Shown in pieces: positions 1 to 11,059 of a stretch of DNA of 64,000 nt. The notes under the pieces were generated by a model. The model was not told the DNA's origin. It searched no databases and saw only the letters and a list, made by a program, of their open reading frames with translations. Location of the stretch: assembly GCA_016647705.1 (NCBI GenBank), contig CM028329.1, positions 12,859,910 to 12,923,909 on the forward strand, read 5' to 3'. The stretch's first letter is position 1. Each line of letters begins with the position of its first letter. Source of the DNA: Eucommia ulmoides. Its lineage: Eukaryota > Streptophyta > Magnoliopsida > Garryales > Eucommiaceae. The position numbers and the translations under genes are program-made.

Positions 1-603
1 ATTCGAGAAATACAGTCGGTATAGAAATATCTAATTTGCGAAAAATACAATTTAAAATAAAAATTGTAAATTTTACTAAAACGACAATTTTTAGTATTTT
101 GTTGACTAATAAAATTTTTAACAGTCGATTAATATTTTTTTACAAATTAAATTATTGACGCGAAATTTTTGTAATCGTTACTATAATAATTTTCGTACAG
201 TTAATATTAACATAGAAAAATGGGTGTATAGTAATTTCGTATAATCAAAATTTGGAGAATGAGAAATTGTGTATTTTAGGGCCACGCATTGTATACTAGG
301 CTTATTTACACACATTATTAATTTAGGCCCTATTGCTGTTAGGTTCACAAGCGACTTCGCCCACGTAGTATTTCGGCGACAATATTTTTGATAGCGCAAA
401 AATCGAGGTGAGTGTACTGTATTCTCTGTAAATTGACAAAGTATATTTTTGTATAAATTGTGAAAAAAAATGTTTATTAAAATGGACGGTGTTATAACAT
501 TATGCAAATTAAGTACATTTTAAAATGTGGAAAGTAGTTTTGTTATCTGACTATGTCATAGTTGTCTTCTCGTCAGGAGGGCATGTCCTGTGAGATGTGG
601 ATT

Positions 604-726
604 ACCTGTCAAGTAAGACCTGCAGGGTGGATATTTGTTGTTACCTGTCAGGCAAGTCCTGCAGGGTGGATATGTTGTTACTTGTCAGGTAAGTCCTGCA
701 GGGTAGATATATGTAGACTTGTCAGG
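604..726 (+). repeat. 37-39 bp minisatellite in LTR
   Basis: Three and a third head-to-tail units begin at 604, 643, 680 and 717. Each carries a CCTGTCAGG-type start and a CCTGCAGGGT core. The small plus-strand ORF here only reflects the repeat. Confidence 0.8.
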
Positions 727-1289
727 AGTACAAATTCTGCGGGTGGCTGCCCCTACCATTGGGGATATTAAATAGCCCTAACACTGATAGTCACTTTGGA
801 TGACACAATTGTGTAGGTTACGGTATCGTCGTAACTCTCGATCGTGAGGTGAAACAATCCTATGGTTAGTAGGAAATATGAGTGCGGTATTTTATTATAT
901 GTCGAAATATTGAATTTGTTGATTTAAATATATTATCTTATTGCAATGATGACAGTGAAAATTTATTTCGGCATGGTATGCGGTTATATTATATTATATT
1001 TTAAAAAGTGGTATTTGATAATTATACTTAATTCATGAAATATTTTTATATTATGAAGACAATATACCGATAAAATATTTAGTTTCAGGTGCCGTAGCTA
1101 GGAGTGGGTTAGGTAGAGTTAGGAGGTAGTGTCATTTTGGAGGGTTGGCTGGATAGGTGTAAACCGTGGAAGGTTCAGTTTTTTTTTTTTTTTGTGGTTT
1201 TGTTGTGAATATGTGGGATAAGTATTTTCCCAAATTTTGAAGTGAGTAAATATATCATATTTTTTTGGGAAAAATTAAAAATGTATAGT

Positions 1290-1291
<2 letters not shown>

Positions 1292-1345
<54 letters not shown>
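1292..1345. repeat. (AT)n microsatellite
   Basis: About 26 uninterrupted AT dinucleotides. It creates mirror-image Ile-Tyr ORFs on both strands, which are not genes. Confidence 0.95.
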
Positions 1346-1350
<5 letters not shown>

Positions 1351-1426
1351 ACTGGTCAAGTAATGTCAAGTTGATGTCACGTTCGACCTCGGGCGATGGG
1401 GGCCCAGGGAGGGGTGTGACATTTTT

Positions 1427-1440
1427 TGGTATCATAACTT
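1427..1440 (+). other. Primer-binding site, initiator tRNA-Met type
   Basis: TGGTATCATAACTT follows the LTR end by five bases and matches the plant consensus TGGTATCAGAGC at its first eight bases. It marks the start of the internal region of the gypsy element. Confidence 0.75.
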
Positions 1441-1629
1441 AGGTTATAGGTTCTGTAGATGTGCTAGATTGGCTAGTCAATAGTGGACCATGAGATAGGG
1501 TGTCGATAAGTGGGTTCGGCACGTGAGTGGTAGTTATTTTATTAAATTAAATAATACATTTGCGTTATGCACTGTCGTTTGTCTGTTGGCCCTGTTGCTT
1601 ATTAAACTTCATTTTCAGATCTTGAGTGT

Positions 1630-2743
1630 GGAGCGTGAAAAAGAAAGTACTGGGAGTACTGGACCCCAGAAGAAGAGGGATAGGACATAGGAAAACTTGG
1701 ATGCCGTTGAGCGAATTTTACATGCTACTGCGTAACTGACAGAGTAGCAGGAAAAGATGATGGAATGTCAGAAGGGCCAAACCGACACAGCTACTTCCCA
1801 GGCAGCAATCCTGAAGAGATTCAAGGAATTGGACCCTCCGGCTTTTACGGGAACTACGGGTCCTGCTGATGCTGAAAATTGATTGAGGAGCGTGGGGCAT
1901 ATATTTGAGGCAATGGGAATTATCGATGACAGCTGAGTTCCTCTTGCCACTTTCTAGTTGAAAGGAGAGGCCAAACATTGGTGGGAGGAAATGAAAAGGT
2001 TAATTTCAATTCTAGGCGAAAAGATTTCTTAGGATCGATTTGTTGCGGTGTTTAATGAAAAACATTTTCCTAAATCCTATCGGTTCCAAATAGAAGAAGA
2101 ATTCATATTGTTGAAATAGAGGAAAATGACCATTTTGCAGTATGAAATCAAATTCAATGCCCTATCCCAATTTGCTCCTGATTTGGTGAGAACATAAGAG
2201 GCAAGATGTAGACGATTCCAGAAAGGATTTGATCTAGAAATACGTTCCAAGTTGACGGGCAGACAAATCAAGAGTTATGCGGAATTGGTAAACACAGCGA
2301 AATTAATAAAGTAGGATGTCCGGGAAGTAGCCGCGAACCGTGAGCAGTATAAGAAAAGTAGATTCGAGTCACCTAACAGATATCTAGGTGGTACTTCTCG
2401 AGAAGCTATAATTTGACCGCCATTTGCTGGGGCCCCAACAACCAATCAATCTGCCAGGAGTTGGGGTCCACGACAATCATACTTCGGGTGACAGCAGCAT
2501 ATGTCCGGACCGAGGGTTGGCCAGCGAGGACAGGATAGGAGCCAGTTGATTAGTCGAGCCGGTATACCCGTATGCTACCAATGTGGATCACCGGATCATT
2601 TTGCCAGAGATTGTCCCATGGGAGGCCCAATATACTTTCGTTGTCATGAGTTGGGTAAAATATCTCCGAATTATCCAAAATCCACTGTTACATCTGCACC
2701 CTCTATGAGTAGTATGGGTAGTGCTGGCCCTAGCAGTATTTAG
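1630..2743 (+). pseudogene. Ty3/gypsy gag remnant with CCHC zinc knuckle
   Basis: Conceptual translation shows a retrotransposon gag domain: a DPPAFTG-like start near 1830, the AKHWWEEM core near 1970, and a basic stretch. An intact CX2CX4HX4C knuckle follows at about 2573-2614 (CYQCGSPDHFARDC). A second, degenerate knuckle-like segment (about 2626-2670) has lost its Cys and His pattern. Several in-frame stops (for example near 1880, 1935 and 2118) break the frame, so no functional capsid protein is made. It lies directly upstream of the protease-RT of the same element. Confidence 0.8.
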
Positions 2744-2755
2744 GGGCGTGGTAGA

Positions 2756-4165
2756 GGATCGGCCGGTAGACCTCTGACTCAAGGTTGTGTATTTTCTACT
2801 ACCAGGAAGGATGCCTAGGCTACCCTGGATGTAATTACAAGTATCATGTCTTTATATGATAGAGATGCACGTATACTTATTGATCATGGCTCTACTCATT
2901 CATTTGTTTTGGTGACTTTTATGATGCATGTAGACAAATTTCCTACTTCTCTGTCATATAATATTATTATCTCTACTCCTATGGGCCAGTTCATGTTGAT
3001 AGATAGTGTGTATAAAGACAGTTCGCTTCGTATTGGTGATAGAGAATTGTCTGTGGATCTACTACCCTTGAGTATTCACGATTTTGATGCGATACTGGGT
3101 ATGGATTTGCTATCCGGCTATTATGCTATAGTGGATTGCTTTGAAAAGGAAATTACTTTCCGAATTGTAGGCGAACCAGAGTTTGTATTTTTAGGGGACA
3201 AAATCATCGCCCCTGTCAGTTTGATTTCAGTTCTGGAGGCCAAAAAATTATTAAAGAAAGGATTCCAGGGATACCTCACGCATGTGATTGACACCAGTCA
3301 GAATGAAGTACAGGTGGCGGATATCCTAGTGGTCGAGGATTTTTCTGATGTATTTCCATAAGAATTACCAGGATTGCCAATGGATAGGGAAATTGAATTC
3401 ACTATCGAGTTACTTCCAGGAACTTCTCCCATATCAATTCTACCCTATCGTATGGTGCCTACCGAGCTAAAGGAACTGAAGATTCAGTTGCAAGATCTAT
3501 TGGACCGTAGGTTTATCATACCTAGTGTTTTTCCATGGGGAGTCCCACTGTTATTCGTAAAGAGGAAGGACGGTACGCTGAGGATGTGTATTGATTACAG
3601 GCAGTTGAATAAGGTGACAGTTCGTAATAAATACCTATTGCCTAAAATTGATGATCTGTTCGACCAATTGCAGAAGGCCAAGGTGTTTTCCAAAATAGAT
3701 CTTCTATCGGGATATCATCAGCTGAAAGTCAAAGACAGTGGTGTGTCGAAGACAACGTTTCGTACGAGGTATGGGCATTATGAATTTCTAGTTATGCCAT
3801 TTGGGTTGACGAATGCCCCTGCTGCCTTTATGGATTTGATGAATCGGATCTTCCAGCCTTATATAGATCAATTTATTATCGTGTTCATTGATAATATATT
3901 GATCTATTCCCAAAATAAAGAAGAACATGCAGAGCATCTCAAGATTGTGTTGCAGACTTTACGAGAGAACCAGTTGTATGTAAAATTTAGTAAATGTGAG
4001 TTTTGGTTGGACAAAGTTGTATTCTTAGGCATGTTATCTTGGGGGATGGTATTCAAGTTGACCCAAAGAAGGTCGAAGCCGTTGTCCAATGGGAAAGGCT
4101 GAAAAGTGTGACCGAAGTTCGAAGCTTCTAGGGATTGACGGGTTATTATCGTCGGTTTCTTCTCT
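2756..4165 (+). pseudogene. Ty3/gypsy pol remnant: protease and reverse transcriptase, truncated
   Basis: The aspartic protease starts near 2846. Its active site reads IDHGSTHSF where D-S/T-G-A is expected, so a residue next to the catalytic Asp is altered. A stop at 3359 separates it from the RT (3374-4102), which keeps the [19 protein letters not shown] and MPFGLTNAP motifs. The polymerase centre reads FIDN at 3884-3895 instead of FIDD: the second catalytic Asp is Asn, which by family knowledge abolishes activity. Similarity ends after a GYYRRF-like motif near 4160. RNase H, integrase and the 3' LTR are absent, so this is a truncated, dead copy. Confidence 0.85.
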
Positions 4166-5400
4166 TTAAAAATAAATAAACTAGTTTTGAAAAATTAAGT
4201 TTCCAAGTAAAACTTTCCCCGTGACTAAATTTGTCGATTCTTCTATAATCAATAGGCGGTCTAAAAGGGGAACATTTATTATTTATTTTCAATCTATTTT
4301 ATCTGTTGTTGCTTTTCATAAATAAATATTTCTTATTTTCTTACATAAAAATACATAAAAAAAAAAATTAAAAAAGGGAATTAGTGTGTTAACCAAAATC
4401 GAAGGAAATTACTTGGACTTATTTAATCTTAAAGATTCATTTAAACTTAGGTACCGTTTTTGGACGGATGTCTTCGAGTGCCTAACACTTTCCCCAAGTA
4501 TAATTGACCCCCGAACTTTAAAGAAATCTCTGGTAAAGACCTAGTATTTTTTGAGTCAAAACTTAAGCCTTTTCTTAAAATAAAAATGATTTTCTAAAAA
4601 TCTCGGTGACCTAACACACCATTTACTCATTGCTAGGTGATGACTCAATTTTTTTAAATAAATTCAGGCCCCAAGAACATTTTCAAAACCGGCGCCTAGA
4701 AAAGCTACCGAAACTGTATTTTCTAAAATGAACTAATTTTTGAGGATTTTGAGTGGGAGGAAACCAAAACTGCATTTTTCTCTTCTTCTCGTTTTCCTCT
4801 CTCTCTTTTCAAAAATCTGGGGTGCGTTAATGCCGGTTGTACGGTTCTTTGTTATTTTACATAGCAGGGGATTATGTCTCCAAAACCTACACTTTTCAAA
4901 ATGTTTGAGTTCTTTACGTGCTTAAGTAAACGTTCATCATATTGGCGTTCCACTTCCCATTCTCAAAACTTCCCTTACTGAGCCAAAGCCCTAATATGCA
5001 ATACTCCACCTCCAACAATCCAAATATGGTTCATACAAAGAGTTCGATAAAGACAAAAAATCCAAATACGACTGACGATCATGTCGTTCTCCACAAGTCA
5101 GGTTTGTTTTCTATACAAAATCATAACTACTATTGTTTTCGTCTTCTTTCTGATGAATATCATAAACATTGGGTTATTTGATCATCCTTTATCCCTATGG
5201 ATGAATTTTATGATCACATATTCGACATGTTTTTTGAATTTAATTGTATATCCCAATTAGTGGTGAACTTCACTTCTCGTATTCGACGTGTTTATGAAAA
5301 TCGTTTTAGTCAGTTCATTAAATTAGGTTTTTACATTATGTGTTCTTGTTGTTCTATAATTTCATTCATGATTGGAATGTTTTTTGGTCAATGATCCTAA
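4166..5400. other. No recognisable gene; unclassified repeat-like DNA
   Basis: AT-rich sequence with only short ORFs (4740-4925, 4942-5181 and 5197-5394 on +), none with a motif I know. The part at about 4390-4720 has the look of a decayed LTR or leader, but no ends or primer site could be placed. Confidence 0.4.
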
Positions 5401-7189
5401 ATTCTTATATTTTGATATAGTATATCACGAACATCAAACATATCCCACCGTGTCATACAGTAGCAATCGTTCTGACGAATGTATTTCTATTGTTCCCGTT
5501 TGTACATATGTGTATGATCACTAAGGCATACAAATCATAAGTGTTGTGTGTTTTTGCGTGATGCTATGTGGAAAGTAACCCACCACCTATTTTCCTAACA
5601 ATAATATATTTTGTTTTGTGTCTGTGTTGAATATAACCCACCACCTGATTCTCCATGTCGGTAACATTGGTTGTTTTGTGTTTATATTGTATGTAACCCA
5701 CTATGGTACATCCCTAAAACAACTTACCTATGTTGACTTCATCTATGTGTTGAATTTAACATTGTTAATTGAAGCCTACAAAGTTGTATCACAACTACCA
5801 TTCTTGCAGCCCACGGGTAACAAAAAAATTCCTCCTATAGTTTTTATATAACATCAAAAATTGAAATCTTGAATGCAAGTTTATTATTTTCTATTGTATG
5901 CATCCCCAGGATCACAAAAACCCAAAGTTGGTTCGCAACCAAGCACTTTGGTTGCTTCACAAAAAGTCAGTCCTTTATCACAACCTATTATGCTTTTAAC
6001 GCTTCTTACAGTTTTCAAACATCATAAATATATTCATTTTTATTCATGTATGATTTACTTTTTGTATGTTTATGACAGTTTCTAGCGGTATCAGAGGTGA
6101 TCCTATTTGTCCTTTTACAATTGAGTATCGGTTTAACATTTCGCAAACACATTGGTTTCTTACCACCATTACCCTTCGCAATAAGCATTTGTTATGCTTG
6201 TGTAAGATACGATTTTGGCACACGATAAATGACCTAATGGATCTTTTTATGAGTCTAGACAATTTTTACAAGTTGGACAATATGATAACGAGGATTATAC
6301 ATTCATACAACCCCGTAGAAAAAGTTTCCAGAATCAGAAATTCATATGTCGAGCTGCGAGTAAGTGCCATACGAATAATTTTTTTATTTCCATCTTGAAA
6401 TGTGTAAATGGGTTGGAAATATACTTGTAAAGGTAGATGTTCATTTTGCTGCGACGTGATCTCGGCACAAACAAATTGAGTGTCATAGAGGTTAATGATG
6501 AGGTTAAACGTGCACTGAAAGGATAAAAGTCAGAGGATATTTAAGACGTAGCCTGTCTTATATGCCTTCATCTGTTGACAACCTATTTTTTCGCTAACAA
6601 AGGACAAGTCATTCGGGTGTCCGATCTAATGTTAGTTGAAGACCTTGACTCAATGTCATCGTTTGCTTGGGCAGACATGTTGTGTTGTAAGATGTTGTAA
6701 TAAATGTCATAGTTGAAAAAGAAATCCCACCTCCTCATTTTCTCATCCTTTAGCTTAGCTCTTTGATGAGATCTTCATAATTCACTCAATGTTGTTGTCG
6801 TCCATTGAAACTAGCCATCAGAACCCTTCCAGCGTGAAGGGGTGTGCTCGCGTATTGCAGGTCAGTTTGTTTCCTCTTTTATTACCACTATAATTCTTTG
6901 TCAGACTTTCCTTATAAGAAATTTTCTTTGCAATTAGTTTTAGTTATGCGAGCATACAACGTTGATTTAGTGTTTATCGAATCAACCAAACCATGTGCCA
7001 AGGTGGACATCGTAGGATATGATGCATTTACTTCAGACAATCAATACACGCTAACTGTCTTATCCCCGACCTAAGGATGTATGGACAACAATTTTTTTTT
7101 TTTTTTAGTTTATCTTGTTTGTTTTATACATTACTTTGTGTGTTGAAATAGTCATATGATTCAGTGATGTCGTGGTTGTTCTGATTTTT

Positions 7190-7400
7190 ATGTTTGAATA
7201 TAACATTATTCTGCGATATGTTTTATTTCATTAGAATGTGTTGATCTGATATATAGTTGTGTTGAATATAACATTATGTATGTTGAATATAACATGCATA
7301 ATGTGTTATATTCAACACGATTATATTCGTGTTGAATATAGCATGGTGTGTGTTGAATGTAACACAACTTGTTTTTTTCAATATGTTATATTCAATATGT
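7190..7400. repeat. Cluster of TGTTGAATATAACA motifs, direct and inverted
   Basis: About seven copies of TGTTGAATATAACA or close variants occur here. Those near 7304 and 7385 are inverted relative to the rest and form a small palindrome. Related copies lie near 5623, 9376 (inverted) and 10736-10830. The motif is not a known coding or RNA element. Confidence 0.7.
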
Positions 7401-7674
7401 CACTCTAATTTTCCCCCCACATATTATACAAAAAAATGTTGTTGATGTTTGCAAGTTATTGTGGCTGAATTGGCCGAAATTGTTGAGGAATTACAGGTGG
7501 GTGTCTCTCTTCATGTTCATAATGAGAGTAATGAAGAACTAATTGGGAAGGGTTAGTAGAAAGTTGACCCTATTAATGAGATGCCATCGTTTGACTTGAA
7601 AATAAGTTAACAGTTAAAAGATTCTACTTCTATGATTGATGAGCAAACAACCATTGTGAATGATTTGATGGATG

Positions 7675-8454
7675 AAAATAAGAGACTTCGCTAGAAAGTT
7701 CAGAGCGTGAAGCAATCGAAGAGATAGTTGAGAAAAATGATGAAAAGTAAAATCAAACGGTTGAACGGTGTTATCCATAAGCTAAATATAGAATGTAGAC
7801 GCCTCAATGACATGCTGTTGGAGTGTGGGGTACATGTCATGACTCAGACTGAGAAACTCAAGACAAAACACAATGAACTATTGAAAGGTTCAGTGAATTT
7901 TGTCAGGTCGAGTTGAAGGATAGAAAAGAACTTAATGGGGAGCAAAGTGAGCATATAATACGACCATCGGAGAGCGCAAATGGACCACCGTCGACCATGC
8001 CTGTTTACTCGATCCACATGTGATCCAGTAACACCTAGTTCAATTATTAAAGGGGTGAAGGCTAATCCAAGACAAATGAAGAAGAAAGATGGGTTGATCC
8101 ATGAATATGAACATCCAGTGAAACGGACGCGTAGTCGCACTACACCCCATATTTTCCCGCCGTTGATATATATACTCCTACTGACGTTCCTTCTGCTACT
8201 ACTCTTGTTGAAAATGAAAAACAAGTGTTATCTGATGACGAGCCACGTCACATGCCCCTGAGAGATTGTCTCATCGGGACATAGCAGATGAGGACTGGCA
8301 AAAGATGGTTTTCATGTTGGAAAATGAAAGCTCAAGGTATTATAAACTTACATCTCAAAAAAATTATGCTTGTTAACGTATGTTCTATTTTCATATTCTT
8401 ATACTTTCTGAAAAATAAAGTGTTTGTTTAGGGCGGTGAGTGGCCATTAGTACA
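7675..8454 (+). repeat. 798-bp tandem duplication, copy 1
   Basis: The stretch from AGAGACTTCGCTAG to GGCCATTAGTACA is repeated 798 bp downstream with only scattered substitutions. It covers the coiled-coil and linker part of the Ulp1-like pseudogene. Confidence 0.92.
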
Positions 8455-8472
8455 TATTCTTATACTTTCTGA

Positions 8473-9252
8473 AAAATAAGAGACTTCGCTAGAAAGTTCA
8501 GAGCGTGAAGCAATCGAAGAGATAGTTGAGAAAAATGATGAAAAGTAAAATCAAACGATTGAACAGTGTTATCCATAAGCTAAATATAGAATGTAGACGC
8601 CTCAATGACATGCTGTTAGAGTCTGGGGTACATGTCATGAATCAGACTGAGTAACTCAAGACAAAATACAATGAACTGTTGAAAGGTTCAGTGAATTTTG
8701 TCAGGTTGAGTTGAAGGATAGAAAAGAACTTAATGGGGAGAAAAGTGAGCATATAATACGACCATCGGAGGGCGCAAATGGACCACCATCGACCATGCCT
8801 GTTTACTCGATCCACATGTGATCCAGTAACACCTAGTTCAATTATTAAAGGGGTGAAGGCTAATCCAAGACAAATGAAGAGGAAAGATGGGCTGATCCAT
8901 GAATATGAACATCCAGTGAAACGGACACGTAGTCGCACTATACCCCATATTTTCCCGCCGTTGATATATATACTCCTACTGACGTTCCTTCTGCTACTAC
9001 TCTTGTTGAAAATGAAAAACAAGTGTTATCTGATGACGAGCCACGTCACATGCCCCTGAGAGATTATCTCATCGGGACATAGCAGATGAGGACTGGCAAA
9101 AGATGGTTTTCATGTTGGAAAAGGAAAGCTCAAGGTATTATAAACTTACATCTCAAAAAAATTATGCTTGTTAACGTATGTTCTATTTTCATATTCTTAT
9201 ACTTTCTGAAAAATAAAGTGTTTGTTTAGGGCGGTAAGTGGCCATTAGTACA
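8473..9252 (+). repeat. 798-bp tandem duplication, copy 2
   Basis: Second copy of 7675-8454. An 18-bp piece between the copies (about 8455-8472) repeats the segment near 8394, so the junction itself contains a short repeat. Copy 2 has its own point changes, including a new stop in the coiled-coil frame near 8652. Confidence 0.92.
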
Positions 9253-10369
9253 AGTACCCCTGGTTGATTTGATCGATATAATGTGAAAACAACAGATAAC
9301 AAATTTTGTAAGTATTATATCAATTATATGGTTAATAATAGTTGTCATTTTCAATTATGACACTGCTTGTGTTATGTGTTATATTCAATACCTATCTCAA
9401 ATACTCGACACAAAATGTACTTTTGCACAAGTTATTAATGAGTACGCTGAGATGTTGTAGAATGAGCAATGCGCCCTAACAGAACAGATAAAACTATTGG
9501 GACATAAACATGAAGCACAATCCGCTTTCATCAACAATGAATGTTGAGTAAGTAACACACTCTTATTTGTCGTCTTTTTCAAAACATTTGTGATGTGATT
9601 TAACACTTTGTTTATAAGAACACTATATTTTTAGACATTGGTCTCCACCAGAGACAATGATAGTATGGCAACCATGTTAGATCCAAGCATTATTTTCACT
9701 TTTTTAAGCAATGCAAGGTTTGTCCATTTCCCAATAAATACCCAAAGATCTACAAGTTCAAATTGTCATTGGACGTTACTTGTGTGTGATCAGTTCGAAA
9801 ATACCTGGAGACATTACAACTCAATAAACATGAGGGGTAAGGGCATGGTTAATCGTTTTTCGAAAAATAAATGGTAAACCTATCATGTAAAATTCTTTTT
9901 ATGTTTATTTTGATTCATAATCATTCATCTTTTCATATTTTTTGTAAGTTGATCATCACCCCCATGAAAATGCAGGTTAAGTATGTTGATCTTCTATTTA
10001 CGAAAAAGTCACGGGCATCTCGTCTAAGACGGTCACATATCATTAACTTGAGTGACGTGCCTGATCAAGGGGTATTAGAGTAAGAAATTTTCTTCATTCC
10101 ATCACTTCCTCATGTTATATTCTACATGATTCTTATTTTATGTAAAATGTTGTTGACATGGTTGATTGCGGAGTTGTTGTCATACACGTTAGGACTTAAA
10201 GTTGTAATGGTTTGCCTGTAAATGAAAATATGGATATAAGCGACTTTCGATCAGAATGGGCAAGAATAGTCTATGGTTTCATAAATGATAAATTCAAAAC
10301 ATGGACTCTTGAGGCATTTGAGCTATGTCAGCAATGCATGAATCAAGATCAAGTTGGGTCGGGATAGTG

Positions 10370-10869
10370 ATTACCAACACAAAAATAATAATTGGTTATT
10401 GTTTTCGTATATTTAGCAGATATAATGTTCTCTAATATGTTTGGTTCCTCTATATTTGTTTCCTACTGGACAAGCATCACATGACATGATATTCGTTGGT
10501 TTTTGTGTATATTTCACTGGGTGTTAGTCACCCTTTCACTTATAGGTGAAAAAAATATGCCCATATAATGTGTTTATTTAGTGTGTTGTTGTTCCTAACA
10601 CATGTTACTTTTTTTGTCTACTTGCGTCGAAATAACATGTGTTATTCGTATATTATGTTGAAAAAAAAAAACACTACATTCAAAGTTATCGTTACTATTC
10701 TAAAAAAACACTTGTTACGTTATTTTCTGGTTTGTGTTGAAAATAACATGTTGTGTTGAATATAATACAGTTTTATGTTGCATTGAACATAACACGACTT
10801 TGTTGAATATAACACAACTATATGTTGTGTTGAAAATTAAACAAAACGTATCAAAATTAATGAATCAAA
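10370..10869. other. No gene; second cluster of the TGTTGAATATAACA motif
   Basis: AT-rich DNA. The motif recurs at about 10736-10830 with the spellings GTTGAAAATAACA, GTTGAATATAATA and GTTGAATATAACAC. The short ORF at 10568-10759 reads through these repeats and is not credible. Confidence 0.5.
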
Positions 10870-11029
10870 CATATCAAATGTATCCCTAAACTCTTTGTGT
10901 GTGCACACTTTGTAATTCACGTTTTCGTATATTAACAAAGATAAAAAAATTATTAGCATTAATTGGTTTTGATTGTTAATTTTTAACTACCCAATTCACT
11001 CCTCTATTGGATAGATCTCAGGGCCAACA
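10870..11029 (+). mobile_element. L1-family LTR, 3' end fragment (copy a)
   Basis: The stretch from CCCTAAACTCTTTGTGTG to GGGCCAACA closely matches 29840-29982 and, less well, 16030-16128. It ends at CCAACA and is followed at once by TTGATATCAGAG (11031-11042), a tRNA-Met-type primer site. This LTR style is seen in plant Ty1/copia SIRE/Maximus-like elements. The superfamily is inferred from the end sequence only. Confidence 0.65.
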
Positions 11030-11030
11030 A

Positions 11031-11042
11031 TTGATATCAGAG
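11031..11042 (+). other. Primer-binding site after L1a
   Basis: TTGATATCAGAG differs from TTGGTATCAGAG by one base and sits one base after the LTR terminus. About 17 bp of leader remain before the inverted L1b copy begins. Confidence 0.65.
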
Positions 11043-11059
11043 TTAAATTATATGAATAT

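Larger units (their letters stand above)
1..1421 (+). mobile_element. 5' LTR (partial) of Tekay/Del-like Ty3/gypsy element
   Basis: The stretch ends in the terminal CA of a TGTGACA sequence, five T residues before a primer-binding site, the usual end of plant Tekay/Del LTRs. The left end lies outside the window. It holds a 37-39-bp tandem repeat (604-726), an oligo-T run near 1180 and an (AT)n run near 1292. Positions of about 400-1180 reappear, diverged, at about 18500-19490. Short ORFs inside it are not coding. The family call rests on the downstream gag-pol and the LTR-end motif. Confidence 0.6.
6060..10370 (+). pseudogene. Decayed plant Ulp1/C48-protease-like gene, probably transposon-associated
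   Basis: Pieces in one order suggest one broken multi-exon gene. (i) About 6440-6700 translates, with stops, to a segment like the N-terminal region of plant Ulp1-like proteins (DUF1985 or plant-mobile-domain type), ending in a VEDLD...FAWADM-like motif. (ii) 7590-7916 is a charged coiled coil. (iii) 8040-8260 is a Lys/Arg-rich linker. (iv) 9638-9877 carries HWTLLV with the expected catalytic His (about 9767), followed by WRHYNS where W-x-x-YDS is usual, so the catalytic Asp appears to be Asn. (v) 10152-10200 has VDCGVVVIH with the catalytic Cys at 10167-10169. The family cleaves SUMO-like conjugates, and such domains are often carried by plant MULEs. Stops, the lost Asp and the internal duplication argue for a pseudogene. 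Exon borders are not defined. Confidence 0.55.

Noticed and set aside
604..726. Regularly spaced repeats as a CRISPR-like array
   Set aside because: Head-to-tail units without unique spacers, in a plant LTR.
1175..1442. ORFs on both strands rich in Ile-Tyr
   Set aside because: They translate an (AT)n microsatellite.
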